A DNA stretch of 64,000 nucleotides from contig CAMWUL010000003.1 in NCBI GenBank assembly GCA_947177445.1, forward strand, positions 1 to 64,000. The letters run 5' to 3'. A model generated the notes under the pieces. That model saw only the letters and a list, made by a program, of their open reading frames with translations. It was not told where the DNA came from and did not search any database. The position numbers and the translations under genes are program-made. The stretch comes from an uncultured Lachnospiraceae bacterium (GTDB taxonomy: Bacteria; Bacillota; Clostridia; Lachnospirales; Lachnospiraceae). Numbering within the stretch: the stretch's first letter is position 1; every line of letters starts with the position of its first letter. Below, piece after piece: positions 44,521-54,301 of this stretch.

Positions 44521-47112
44521 ATGAAAAAGGATAAGGCAGTGAGAAAAGCGGAGATGAAGACGGCGTTGATCAAAAAGCTGAAAAGCCTGGCCGCTCCCCT
44601 GATCATTCTTTTGTTTATTGCGGCGGGGATCGGAATCGTAATCTTCTGGCGGGAGGAGCCGGAGCCCGTGGAGATTATCAAGGTAAACGGCTACGAGGGA
44701 ACGCAGAAGGAATTTGTTCTGGAGAATGACAGGCTGAAATTTGTGATGGATGCCCAGACCACACAGTTTTCTGTGACGGTAAAGGACACCGGAGCGGTGT
44801 GGTATTCCAATCCGCCGGATGCGGATGAGGATCCTCTGGCCCTGAAGTCGGAAAAGGAAAAGCTGAAATCCACGCTGCTTTTGACCTACAGCACCGTCAA
44901 TGGTGTGGATACCCTGTATCCCAACTACACCTACAGCATGGAAAAAAAGATTTATGATATTGAGGCTTCGGAGGATTCCATCAAGGTGTTCTATTCGGTG
45001 GGAGATATGGAGAAGGAGTATATCATTCCGCCGGTGATCACCCAGGAGAGAATGGAAGGCTTTCTGAAGAACATGAGCGAATCCGACGCCGTCATGGTGA
45101 ATGATTACTATAAAAAGTATGATATCAATAACCTGGGAAAGAAGGATGACAGAGAGGAGCTTCTGGCCAGCTACCCCATTCTGGAATCAGAGGTAGTCTA
45201 TATTCTCCGAAGCTCTGTGAAGGATAATATTAAGAGTAAATTTGAAACCTTCTTCGCCGAGGCGGGGTATACCCTGGAGGATTACGCAGCAGACAAGGAA
45301 CTGGATTTGACGGAAACAGTGTCCGAAAAGCCTGTGTTCAATGTGAATATAAGCTATCGTCTGGAGGGCGGAGACCTGATCGTGGAAGTGGCCATGGGGG
45401 AGATCGAATATAAGGAGGATTATCCGCTGCTGTACTTAAGCGTACTTCCTTATTTCGGGGCAGGCGGCACTTCGGACGAGGGCTATATGCTGGTGCCGGA
45501 GGGCGGCGGTGCAATCATTGATTTCAATAATGGTAAGATTGCTCAGAACAGCTATTATGCCAATGTTTATGGATGGGACATGAGCCAGGACAGATCGGCT
45601 GTCGTCCACGAAACCCGGACCTATTATAATGCATTCGGGATAGCAAAGGGAGAGGATTCCTTCCTGTGTATTCTGGAAGAGGGAGCGCCCTATGCATCCA
45701 TTCAGGCAGATATCAGCGGCAGGAGCAACAGCTATAACTGTGCAAACGCAATTTACAATATAGCACGAAGAGAGCAGTACGATGTGACTGACAAATATAA
45801 CGGAAAAATGTTCGTGTATGAGGAGGGGCTTCCGGACGATACGCTGGTTAACAGATACCGGTTTATCGATTCCGGGGAGTATGTGGAGATGGCAATGGTT
45901 TACCAGGATTATCTGGTGAATCGGTATGCGGGATACTTTACGCTCAACGATGACACAGAGACTCCGGCGGTAATCGAAATTCTGGGTGCGGCAGATAAGG
46001 TGACACAGTTTTTGGGGATTCCCATATCCCGGCCTCTGAAGCTTACCGGGTACGGGGAAGCCCGTGAAATGCTGTCACAGCTTCAGGAGGACGGTATTCG
46101 AAATATTTCCGTGAAGCTCACCGGATGGATGAACGGGGGCGTGAACCAGAGGCTGCTTAAGAAAACGAAGCTGGTGGGAGAGCTGGGCAGCAAAAAGGAT
46201 CTGGAAGCGCTGATCGGATTTGCGGCGGAAAATAATATGGACTTTTATCTGGACGGGGTTACCAATTACGCTTACGACAGCGGTATTTGGGACGGGTTTC
46301 TGCAATACCGGGATGCGGCCAGATTTGCCAGCGACGAAAAGGCGGAGCTGTATCAGTATTCTACGGTTACATATGCCAAGAGGGAGTCGCAGGATACCTA
46401 TTATCTGCTGAACGCGGGTCTGATCGATGAGATGGCCGGGAAGCTGTGGGAGACGGCGGAAAAGTATCAGGCAAATGTGTCCTTTCAGGATATCGGAAGA
46501 GACCTGTCCTCGGATTTCAGCAAAGATGCCGTGGTCTCCAGACAGACGGCGCTGGAAACCCAGGAGAGACGGCTTCGCCAGATCAAGGATTCCGGTATGA
46601 GCATTATGGTGAACATGGGAAATGACTACGCTGCTCCCTACTGCGATATGATCACCAACATGGATCTGGGCGGTTCGGAATACACCATCATTGACAGAAG
46701 GGTGCCTGTCTACCAGATGGCGGTTCACGGGTATGTAAATTATACCGGCGAGTCTCTGAATCTTGCCCAGGACTATGAGGAGGAGCTGCTGATTTCCGCG
46801 GAATATGGAGCCGGCCTGTCCTTTACCCTGATGAAGGAATCCTGCTTTGCTCTTCAGAATACGGAGTACAGCCGGTATTTTGGAGCCGACTACAGCGCGT
46901 GGCACCAGAAGCTGACAGAGATTTATTCCAGGTACAATGAGGAGCTGGGGCATACCTTCTGCCAGAGGATAGTGGATCATGAAAATATTCAGGAGAAGCT
47001 GTCATGCACTACCTATGAGGACGGTACCAGGGTATATGTCAATTACAGCTATACGGATCAGACCGTGAACGGTAAGACCATTCCGGCAAGGGATTATACG
47101 GTAATCCGCTGA
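44521..47112 (+). CDS. DUF5696-domain membrane-anchored protein
   Basis: An 863-residue protein with one N-terminal membrane anchor (about 23-43) and a large external part. The first region (about 55-410) is beta-rich with a helical insert; the later region (about 480-830) looks like a TIM-barrel of the DUF5696 type, with VKLTGWMNGGVNQ, NNMDFYLDGVTNYAYD and INMDLGGSEYTIIDRRVP-like stretches. Several conserved acidic residues sit at strand ends, so it may be a glycosidase-related enzyme, but no catalytic pair can be named. GGAGGGAG precedes the ATG. It is central to the cassette shared by both importers. Confidence 0.87.
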   Translation: MKKDKAVRKAEMKTALIKKLKSLAAPLIILLFIAAGIGIVIFWREEPEPVEIIKVNGYEGTQKEFVLENDRLKFVMDAQTTQFSVTVKDTGAVWYSNPPDADEDPLALKSEKEKLKSTLLLTYSTVNGVDTLYPNYTYSMEKKIYDIEASEDSIKVFYSVGDMEKEYIIPPVITQERMEGFLKNMSESDAVMVNDYYKKYDINNLGKKDDREELLASYPILESEVVYILRSSVKDNIKSKFETFFAEAGYTLEDYAADKELDLTETVSEKPVFNVNISYRLEGGDLIVEVAMGEIEYKEDYPLLYLSVLPYFGAGGTSDEGYMLVPEGGGAIIDFNNGKIAQNSYYANVYGWDMSQDRSAVVHETRTYYNAFGIAKGEDSFLCILEEGAPYASIQADISGRSNSYNCANAIYNIARREQYDVTDKYNGKMFVYEEGLPDDTLVNRYRFIDSGEYVEMAMVYQDYLVNRYAGYFTLNDDTETPAVIEILGAADKVTQFLGIPISRPLKLTGYGEAREMLSQLQEDGIRNISVKLTGWMNGGVNQRLLKKTKLVGELGSKKDLEALIGFAAENNMDFYLDGVTNYAYDSGIWDGFLQYRDAARFASDEKAELYQYSTVTYAKRESQDTYYLLNAGLIDEMAGKLWETAEKYQANVSFQDIGRDLSSDFSKDAVVSRQTALETQERRLRQIKDSGMSIMVNMGNDYAAPYCDMITNMDLGGSEYTIIDRRVPVYQMAVHGYVNYTGESLNLAQDYEEELLISAEYGAGLSFTLMKESCFALQNTEYSRYFGADYSAWHQKLTEIYSRYNEELGHTFCQRIVDHENIQEKLSCTTYEDGTRVYVNYSYTDQTVNGKTIPARDYTVIR

Positions 47113-47148
47113 CCCCGTTGCCAGGCAGCACAGAAAGGAAAGTTGTGT

Positions 47149-48054
47149 ATGAAGGATCATAAGAAATTGGAAGGTCTTCAGAAACGCAAGGCGATAGCCG
47201 GATATTTGTTCATCGCGCCATTTATTGCAGGCTTTCTTGTATTTATGGTGAAACCCATGTTTCAGTCGCTGTATATGAGCTTCTGTAACGTGGAGCTGGG
47301 ACCGGGGGGCTTTACTTCCGTGTTTGCGAAGCTATTCAACTATAACAGAGCGCTTACCGTGGACACAGAGTTTAACAGACTGCTGACGGAAGAGCTGTAC
47401 AGAATGTTTATTAACTCACTGGCCATTATGGTTTTCAGCTTCTTTGTGGCGCTGATTCTGAACCAGAAATTTAAGGGCAGGGCATTGGTGAGAGCGATTT
47501 TTTTCCTGCCGGTGATTCTTTCCTCCGGAGTGATTCTGGGGGTGGAATACAATAACGAACTGCTGTCCGGCATGCAGGAGATGATAGAGAACAGTACCAA
47601 TGGAGCCAGTATCACGGACGCGATCCAGCAGATTCTTGTCACTGCCGGAATCGGTACCAGAGCCTTTGAGACCGTGTTTGAGATTGTGGACGGAGTATAT
47701 GATGTGGCCATTGCCTCCGGTATCCAGATCATCATCTTTCTGTCAGGTCTGCAGACCATATCCGACAGTATGTATGAAGCGGCAGATATTGAGGGCTGTA
47801 CCTCCTGGGAGAAGCTGTGGAAGATTACGTTTCCAATGATAAGCTCGCTGTTTCTGGTGAACTGGATTTACACCATCGTGGATTTCTGTATGAGATCGGA
47901 CAACGAGGTCATGGAAAAGATCAGCGAGACCATGATCGTGAACCTGAATTACGGCTTTGCCTCGGCAATGGCCTGGCTCTATTTTGCCACAGTCCTTGTG
48001 ATTATCGGTATCAGCTCTTGGATCATCTCAAAGGGGGTTTACTATTATGACTGA
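47149..48054 (+). CDS. CUT1 sugar ABC transporter permease (MalF type), second pair
   Basis: A 301-residue permease with six predicted membrane segments. EAA loop: YEAADIEGCTSWEKLWKITF. A long loop around 130-175 is larger than usual. The ATG at 47149 follows AGGAAAG at normal spacing; an upstream TTG is possible but weaker. It overlaps its partner gene by 8 nt. Confidence 0.92.
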   Translation: MKDHKKLEGLQKRKAIAGYLFIAPFIAGFLVFMVKPMFQSLYMSFCNVELGPGGFTSVFAKLFNYNRALTVDTEFNRLLTEELYRMFINSLAIMVFSFFVALILNQKFKGRALVRAIFFLPVILSSGVILGVEYNNELLSGMQEMIENSTNGASITDAIQQILVTAGIGTRAFETVFEIVDGVYDVAIASGIQIIIFLSGLQTISDSMYEAADIEGCTSWEKLWKITFPMISSLFLVNWIYTIVDFCMRSDNEVMEKISETMIVNLNYGFASAMAWLYFATVLVIIGISSWIISKGVYYYD

Positions 48055-49051
48055 CAGAAAAGCCACCGGGAGCCGCGTCAGCGCTTTCTGGGAACGGAAC
48101 AGAAAATCGGAAGGATATCTGCTGAAGAAAACCATGTACGATGTCTCCTTCCGGGTGATCAGGTTTTTCTTACTGTTCGGAATGTGCTTTATGATTTTGC
48201 AGCCTATTCTCAGTAAAATATCGGTTAGCTTTATGGAGGAAAAGGATCTGTATGACGCCATGATCATTTCCATACCGAAAAATTTTACGACGGATAATTA
48301 CAAGCTGGCATCTCAATTTATGGATTATGGAAAGACGCTGCTGAATACCTTCGTGGTATCTCTGACCATAGCGGTTCTGCAGATCGGCATGTGCACTCTT
48401 GTGGGATATGGGTTTGCCAGATTTGATTTTCCGCTGAAAAAGCTTTGGTTCGCCTGTGTGATCCTGGTGATCGTGATCCCGCCTCAGACCATATCCACAT
48501 CCCTGTACCTGCACTTTCGGTATTTTGATGTGCTGGGTCTTGGTAAGCTGATCACCGGAGAGGCAATTAACCTGAGAAGCTCCGTGATTCCTTATTACCT
48601 GATGAGCGCAGGCTGCATGGGGCTGAAAAACGGGCTTTATATCTTTATGATCCGGCAGTTTTTCCGCAATATTTCCAAGGAACTGGAGGAGGCGGCCTAT
48701 GTGGACGGCTGCGGTACTCTGAAAACCTTCCTTAGAATCATGCTGCCGGATGCCAAGCCGATCCTCACATCCTGCTTTCTGTTTTCCTTTGTATGGCAGT
48801 GGACGGACGGCTTCTATTCCAAAATGTTCCTGGGCAACATAAGGCTTCTGGCCACACAGCTTGCCATTATCGGAGACCGTCTGAGCAGCTATATGACAAA
48901 CACACTGAAGACGGCGGGCGCCTCTGTGGGATACATCAACTGTATCGTATCCACGGGAACTTTGATGGTGATCGTGCCGCTGCTGATTCTGTATCTGTTT
49001 GCCCAGAAGGGATTTGTGGAGAGCCTGAGCAATTCAGGCATTAAGATGTAG
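48047..49051 (+). CDS. CUT1 sugar ABC transporter permease (MalG type), second pair
   Basis: A 334-residue permease, the partner of the preceding gene. EAA loop: EEAAYVDGCGTLKTFLRIML. The N-terminal cytoplasmic part is about 35 residues longer than in the first MalG-type protein, and the two pairs differ clearly, so this is a separate importer rather than a recent duplicate. Confidence 0.92.
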   Translation: MTDRKATGSRVSAFWERNRKSEGYLLKKTMYDVSFRVIRFFLLFGMCFMILQPILSKISVSFMEEKDLYDAMIISIPKNFTTDNYKLASQFMDYGKTLLNTFVVSLTIAVLQIGMCTLVGYGFARFDFPLKKLWFACVILVIVIPPQTISTSLYLHFRYFDVLGLGKLITGEAINLRSSVIPYYLMSAGCMGLKNGLYIFMIRQFFRNISKELEEAAYVDGCGTLKTFLRIMLPDAKPILTSCFLFSFVWQWTDGFYSKMFLGNIRLLATQLAIIGDRLSSYMTNTLKTAGASVGYINCIVSTGTLMVIVPLLILYLFAQKGFVESLSNSGIKM

Positions 49052-49147
49052 GGATGCATCGTCATCTTCCTTGAACCGGTGCAGTGTCCGGAACGCAGGG
49101 GCGCCGGGATGAGAGGTTGGGATGTGTTAATATAAAGGAGGTCAACT

Positions 49148-50635
49148 ATGAAAAAAGGACAATTGAAGAAGTTAATGGCGGCTGTACTGACAGCGGCTAT
49201 GGTAGCAGGTCTTGCAGGCTGTGGCAACAATGATGATCCCGGGACATCCGGACAAGGAAGCCAGAATTCTGATCAGCAGAGCTCCGGACAAGAATCGGGT
49301 TCTGACGAAGGACAGGGCTCCGACGGGGAGACTCCCGGTGATGACGGAGATGAGCTTGGAAAATATACGGTGCTCACCGATGAGAACGGCAATCCCTATG
49401 ACCTGGGCGGCATGGAAATCATTCTTCGGGACTGGTGGACAGATCCGGACAAAGAGGATGAAAACAAGAGCGCTTACGACGAAGCCCGGGAGGAGTACCT
49501 GGAGTGGATCCAGGCCACCTATAATTTTACCTTCGTACAAAAGCAGATCAGCGACTGGGGCAGCACCCCTGAGGATTTTGTAAACTATGCCACCACCGGC
49601 GGCGATGAGAATTATCTGTTCATCCTTCGTCCCGGCGCGGAATTTATTTCTGCCATGAAGAGTAATCTGATGTGGGATCTGACCAAGCTGGACTGCCTGG
49701 ATTTTTCCGAGAATAAATGGCGTAACAAGACTCATGAGATGGCGTCTATCGGAGATGCGATTTACGGCATGAGCGGCGAGTTTCCCGAGGCCAAGGGCGG
49801 AATGTATTTCAACAAGAGACTTTTGGAGGAGGCCGGCATCGATCCCCAGGACATCTATGACTATCAGGAAAACATGGAGTGGACCTGGGATAAATTCGAG
49901 GAGATCTGCCAGAAGGTGGCTGCCGATACTGACAATGACGGTGTGATAGACAGATACGCCATGGCAAATTTCACCTCTGAATTTTATCCAATGGCTGTAT
50001 ATTCCAATGGCGGACAGTTTATCGGAAGAGATGAAAACGGTAACCTTTACAATGATCTGGAATCCGATGCCACCATTGAGGCGCTGAACTGGGCGCTGGA
50101 TATGCTGGGCAAATATGAGATGACATATCCCGAGGATGCTAACTGGGATTACTGGATCACTGCCTATCAGAACGGGGAAGCCTGCTTTATGGCCAGCGAG
50201 GCATATCGTGCAGGTCAGCTGGAGGAGGCAGGCATGAATGATGATTTTGGCTTTGTATGCTTCCCCATGGGACCCAGAATGGACGATTACACCAACTGCT
50301 GGATGAATAACCCGGTAGTTATCCCGGCCTGCTATGACGAGGAGAAGGCCTGGAAGCTGGCTTTTGCATATAACCTGTATACGGAGGTGGTTCCGGGATA
50401 CCCTGAGGATGCAGCCTTCAAGTCCAACTACTATAAATCCTTCAGAGATACGGAATCCGTGGATCTGACCATTGCCAGGCTGGAGGAGAACGGTTTCCTG
50501 ACCTATCACGGCATGGTGCCGGGACTGGATCTTGGACCCGATCTTTTCTGGGCGATAAACAAGGATAATACGCCCGCTCAGCAGGCTGAGACGATCAGAC
50601 CTGTGTGGGCCGCTTATCTGGAGGAAGTAAACTAA
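49148..50635 (+). CDS. Sugar-binding lipoprotein (SBP family 1), second importer
   Basis: A 495-residue lipoprotein (lipobox LAGC at about 22-25) followed by a Ser/Gln/Asp/Gly-rich linker and an SBP family 1 fold. Recognisable points are MYFNKRLLEEAGIDPQDIY and the DTDNDGVIDRY segment, which resembles a calcium loop. AAAGGAGG precedes the ATG. It is the last gene of operon B and the natural partner of the second permease pair. A xylo- or arabinoxylo-oligosaccharide ligand is inferred from neighbours. Confidence 0.92.
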   Translation: MKKGQLKKLMAAVLTAAMVAGLAGCGNNDDPGTSGQGSQNSDQQSSGQESGSDEGQGSDGETPGDDGDELGKYTVLTDENGNPYDLGGMEIILRDWWTDPDKEDENKSAYDEAREEYLEWIQATYNFTFVQKQISDWGSTPEDFVNYATTGGDENYLFILRPGAEFISAMKSNLMWDLTKLDCLDFSENKWRNKTHEMASIGDAIYGMSGEFPEAKGGMYFNKRLLEEAGIDPQDIYDYQENMEWTWDKFEEICQKVAADTDNDGVIDRYAMANFTSEFYPMAVYSNGGQFIGRDENGNLYNDLESDATIEALNWALDMLGKYEMTYPEDANWDYWITAYQNGEACFMASEAYRAGQLEEAGMNDDFGFVCFPMGPRMDDYTNCWMNNPVVIPACYDEEKAWKLAFAYNLYTEVVPGYPEDAAFKSNYYKSFRDTESVDLTIARLEENGFLTYHGMVPGLDLGPDLFWAINKDNTPAQQAETIRPVWAAYLEEVN

Positions 50636-50667
50636 CAGTATTTGACAACAGCATAGAGAAATGGTTC

Positions 50668-50701
50668 AAAGGATGGTATGTTCCGGGTACCATCCTTTTT
50701 T
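50668..50701 (+). terminator. Rho-independent terminator of operon B
   Basis: AAAGGATGGTA and TACCATCCTTT form a perfect 11-bp stem around a 9-nt loop, followed by a T-run. It lies 32 nt after the binding protein gene, so the downstream GH43 genes depend on read-through or their own promoter. Confidence 0.92.
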
Positions 50702-50755
50702 CCTAAATAGTCCAAGGCTGCCGGAACAATACCATAAAAGGGAGGTATGGTTACT

Positions 50756-52522
50756 ATGTCAGTTATTGCAAAAAATCCTATTATGCCCGGGTTTTACCCG
50801 GATCCGTCCATATGTGCCGTGGGAGGAGATTACTATCTGGTGAATTCCACCTTTGCCTATTTTCCGGGGCTGCCGGTGATGCACAGCAGGGATCTGTGCC
50901 ATTGGGAGCAGCTGGGAAATGCCCTGGACAGACCCTCTCAGCTTCCTTTGAAGGGGGCGGGGCATTCCGCAGGGCTCTTTGCGCCCACCATCCGATATCA
51001 TAACAGTACCTTTTATCTGATCTGCACCAATGTCTCCGGGGGAGGCAATTTTATTGTTACGGCCTCCGATCCGGAGGGTCCCTGGTCAGAGCCCTATTAT
51101 ATTCGGGGAGCGGAGGGAATCGATCCCAGTCTGTTTTTTGATGAGGACGGAAAATGCTATTATATCGGAACCCATCCCAACCCGGAGGGGTGTAAATATA
51201 ACGGAGACTGGTATATCTGGATTCAGGAGCTGGATCTTAGCCGGATGGAGCTGACAGGTCAGGCAATGGACGTGTGGAACGGCGCCATGCGGAATGTGAT
51301 CTGGCCGGAGGGACCACATCTGTATAAAAAAGACGGATATTATTACATTCTGCACGCGGAAGGGGGCACGGGGCCCGACCACGCGGTAACGGTGTGCAGA
51401 AGCAGGAACATCTGGGGACCCTATGAGAACAATCCCTGTAATCCCATTCTGACACACAGGCATCTGGGTAAGGACTATCCTGTTCGATATGTGGGACACG
51501 GGGATATCATTGAGACTCCCCGGGGGGAATGGTACATGGTTATGCTGGCGGTCCGTCCCCGGAAGGGCTGTACCATCATGGGCCGGGAGACCTTTCTGGC
51601 CAGGGTGGTGTGGGAAAACGGCTGGCCGGTGGTGAATCCCGGCGCGGGGATGCTGACGGATCAGGTAAAGATCGACCTTCCGGAGTGGGATCCCTGGCAG
51701 GAGGAGACCTCCTTTACCAGCAGGAGCGGATTCAGAAACTGCTGCCCGGGGAGCAGCAGGGAGTATGATTTTGCCCGGGAAGGGAGAGAGCGGCTGGGGG
51801 ATGAATTCCTGTTTCTCCGAAATCCGGAAAAGGATATGTACCGTCTGGCGCAGGGAGAAGGTCTGTGGCTGAAATTCGGCGCCGTTTCCCTGAAGGAAAC
51901 GGAAAGTCCTTCTTTTGCAGGGATCAGGCAGCAGCACCATAGCTTTGCAGCGAAAGCCAGTGTAGACATGGGCAGTTTCCCTCAGGAGGACGACGGCTTC
52001 AAGGCAGGGCTGGTTTTTATGCAGAGCAATGAATATCATCTACGTATGGAGCTCTCCCGGAGTAAGGCAGAGATGATTTTATGCGAAAAGGGACGGGATC
52101 AGGTGCTTGGAAGCGCTTTGATTCATCCGGACAAGGCGGCAGATCATGTCTGTGAAGACGCTGCAGGAGAAATCCGTGAAGGAGACACCGAAACTGAAGT
52201 GAGGGGCGCAGAATACAGAGAGGCAGCATTGCTGCTGCAGGTGAGAGGGCTGACGGCATCTTTGAGTGTCCAAGGGGCTGGCGGACAGATCCTTGCCTGC
52301 GGCAGTGTGGATATCAGCAGCCTGTCCACGGAAACAGCGGGGGGTTTTGTAGGCTGTACAGTGGGATTGTACGCGGTGGATGAGAGAGAAGGATGCGGCA
52401 GGGGACAGGTCCTTTTTGGGGATTCCATGGGGAACTGTGTCCGAAATGCAGAGGTTTGTTTCCGCTATTTTTCCTATGAAGCCATGGAGGAATCCGATGA
52501 AGAGCAACAGGCTTTTGTATAG
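50756..52522 (+). CDS. Intracellular GH43 beta-xylosidase/arabinofuranosidase
   Basis: A 588-residue GH43 enzyme of the XynB-like type, with a catalytic propeller (about 1-310) and a C-terminal beta-sandwich. The catalytic set is Asp16 (GFYPDPSI), Asp123 (IDPSLFFDEDG) and Glu185 (WPEGPHLYK). No signal peptide, so it acts on imported xylo-oligosaccharides. The ATG at 50756 is chosen over 50747, which lies on top of the GGGAGG site. Its stop lies 26 nt inside the next GH43 gene. Confidence 0.92.
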   Translation: MSVIAKNPIMPGFYPDPSICAVGGDYYLVNSTFAYFPGLPVMHSRDLCHWEQLGNALDRPSQLPLKGAGHSAGLFAPTIRYHNSTFYLICTNVSGGGNFIVTASDPEGPWSEPYYIRGAEGIDPSLFFDEDGKCYYIGTHPNPEGCKYNGDWYIWIQELDLSRMELTGQAMDVWNGAMRNVIWPEGPHLYKKDGYYYILHAEGGTGPDHAVTVCRSRNIWGPYENNPCNPILTHRHLGKDYPVRYVGHGDIIETPRGEWYMVMLAVRPRKGCTIMGRETFLARVVWENGWPVVNPGAGMLTDQVKIDLPEWDPWQEETSFTSRSGFRNCCPGSSREYDFAREGRERLGDEFLFLRNPEKDMYRLAQGEGLWLKFGAVSLKETESPSFAGIRQQHHSFAAKASVDMGSFPQEDDGFKAGLVFMQSNEYHLRMELSRSKAEMILCEKGRDQVLGSALIHPDKAADHVCEDAAGEIREGDTETEVRGAEYREAALLLQVRGLTASLSVQGAGGQILACGSVDISSLSTETAGGFVGCTVGLYAVDEREGCGRGQVLFGDSMGNCVRNAEVCFRYFSYEAMEESDEEQQAFV

Positions 52523-54242
52523 ACTTGCATTGTGTCTGGCAATGGGGACAGGCATTTTATTTACCGCCTGCGGAGGGGACCAAGAGTCATCCCCGCAGAC
52601 TTCCCGGGATCCGGAGATCGACTCTGGGTTTGGGGCCGAGCAAACGCAGACCGGGGATTCCGCTTCACTGCCGGAGGATGAAACATCTTGGCTGTCGGGT
52701 GAATCCGCCGGAGTGGCGGCAGAACAGATGACAGAGCAGGAGGACTATATGACACTTTTTGAAGGAATAAAGCTTACGGAAAGCTATAAGGGAATGGATC
52801 ATGCCAATCCGCTGATGACCCAGAGCTTTGGCGCGGATCCCTATGCCATGGTTTATGAGGACAGGGTATACATTTATATGACCGGCGATATCTTTGAATA
52901 TGACACAGAGGGGAAGATCGTCGAGAATACCTATGGGCAGATCCATCAGATCAGGGTGATCTCCACCGCGGATATGGTGAATTTCACGGACCATGGCTCC
53001 ATCAGGGCGGCATGGAAACAGGGAGCCGCTTCCTGGGCACGCAATTCCTGGGCGCCGGCCGCTGCCTGGAAGGAAATCGACGGAAAGCCGCAGTTTTTTC
53101 TCTATTTTGCTGACGGCGGCGGGGGGATCGGCGTACTGCAGGCCGACAGTCCGGTGGGACCCTTCCGGGATCCTTTGGGCAAAGGATTGATTACAAAAGA
53201 GACTCCTAACTGTGCAGATGTGCTCTGGCTGTTTGACCCGGCGGTGCTGGTGGATGACGACGGAAGAGCTTATCTGTATTTCGGAGGCGGCGTTCCGGAG
53301 GGGAAACAGGCCGATCCGGGCACTGCCAGAGTGGTGGAGCTGGGGGATGACATGATCAGCATTGCGGGGGAGCCTCAAAAGATCGATGTGCCTTATTTGT
53401 TTGAGGATTCCGGTATTCATAAGGCGGCGGGAAAGTATTATTACACTTATTGCACCAACTGGCAGGTGGATGAAGCGGGAACAGCTCAGTACGGATTTCG
53501 CAATGCAGAAATTGCCTGTATGGTCAGCGACAGTCCTATGGGCCCCTTTACGCTGCAGGAGACTATTTTGAAAAATCCGGGAACGGTGTTTGGTCTTTAC
53601 GGAAATAATCATCACTGTGTATTTCAATTTCAGGAAAACTGGTACATTGCCTATCACACCAGGGTGCTGGAGGCGGCTATGGGAGTGGAGAAGGGCTACC
53701 GCTGTACCCATATTGACCAGTTTGCCATGGGGGAGGACGGAAACATCGGTACCATTCGCCAGACGCTCAAAGGAAGACAGCAGCTTTGTTATGTGAATCC
53801 TTTTGAAGAAAACCGGGCAGTAAACATGGCGGTTATGGGTGGTGTGGAGTGTGTGCCCTCAAATGGGACAAGTAAGTATTATGGCTGCGGCGCCATGGCT
53901 TTGGGCGGTATTGACACAGGAGATTTTATCAAGATCCAGGGTGTGGATTTCGGGGAGAAAGGGGTCCGGGAGATTCATGTGACGGCAAAGCCCGGTTCCG
54001 AAGGCGAGGGTGTGATCTGTCTTCGCCTGGACGGACCGGAGGGAGAGATAATCGGATACCTGCCTGTGGATGCTTCCGGTGGAGAGAGCCCGGAGGGAGC
54101 AGACACGGAAGGGAGCGCTCCGGCAAATGGGGAATTTCGCAAATATACGGCTCAGGTAGAGCAGGTAAGCGGAGTGCATGATCTGTATTTCATTTTCTAT
54201 GGATCGGGATATGAGATTGAAACCTGGCAGTTTCAGCAGTAG
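52497..54242 (+). CDS. Surface lipoprotein GH43 arabinoxylan-degrading enzyme with C-terminal CBM6-like module
   Basis: A 581-residue lipoprotein (lipobox FTAC, Cys25) with an acidic linker, a GH43 catalytic propeller (about 100-430) and a C-terminal CBM6-like beta-sandwich (about 440-580, ending DLYFIFYGSGYEIETWQF). The catalytic set is Asp114 (GADPYAMVYE), Asp247 (FDPAVLVDDDG) and Glu303 (FEDSGIHK). The layout resembles arabinoxylan arabinofuranohydrolases. It should sit on the cell surface and remove arabinose or cut the decorated polymer before import. GGAGG precedes the ATG at 52497. Confidence 0.92.
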   Translation: MKSNRLLYRLALCLAMGTGILFTACGGDQESSPQTSRDPEIDSGFGAEQTQTGDSASLPEDETSWLSGESAGVAAEQMTEQEDYMTLFEGIKLTESYKGMDHANPLMTQSFGADPYAMVYEDRVYIYMTGDIFEYDTEGKIVENTYGQIHQIRVISTADMVNFTDHGSIRAAWKQGAASWARNSWAPAAAWKEIDGKPQFFLYFADGGGGIGVLQADSPVGPFRDPLGKGLITKETPNCADVLWLFDPAVLVDDDGRAYLYFGGGVPEGKQADPGTARVVELGDDMISIAGEPQKIDVPYLFEDSGIHKAAGKYYYTYCTNWQVDEAGTAQYGFRNAEIACMVSDSPMGPFTLQETILKNPGTVFGLYGNNHHCVFQFQENWYIAYHTRVLEAAMGVEKGYRCTHIDQFAMGEDGNIGTIRQTLKGRQQLCYVNPFEENRAVNMAVMGGVECVPSNGTSKYYGCGAMALGGIDTGDFIKIQGVDFGEKGVREIHVTAKPGSEGEGVICLRLDGPEGEIIGYLPVDASGGESPEGADTEGSAPANGEFRKYTAQVEQVSGVHDLYFIFYGSGYEIETWQFQQ

Positions 54243-54301
54243 GATCGCTTTTCGGGACATAAGGTCAAAAGGCTGCGGACTGCGGACACGGAGGTGTAAC
54301 T

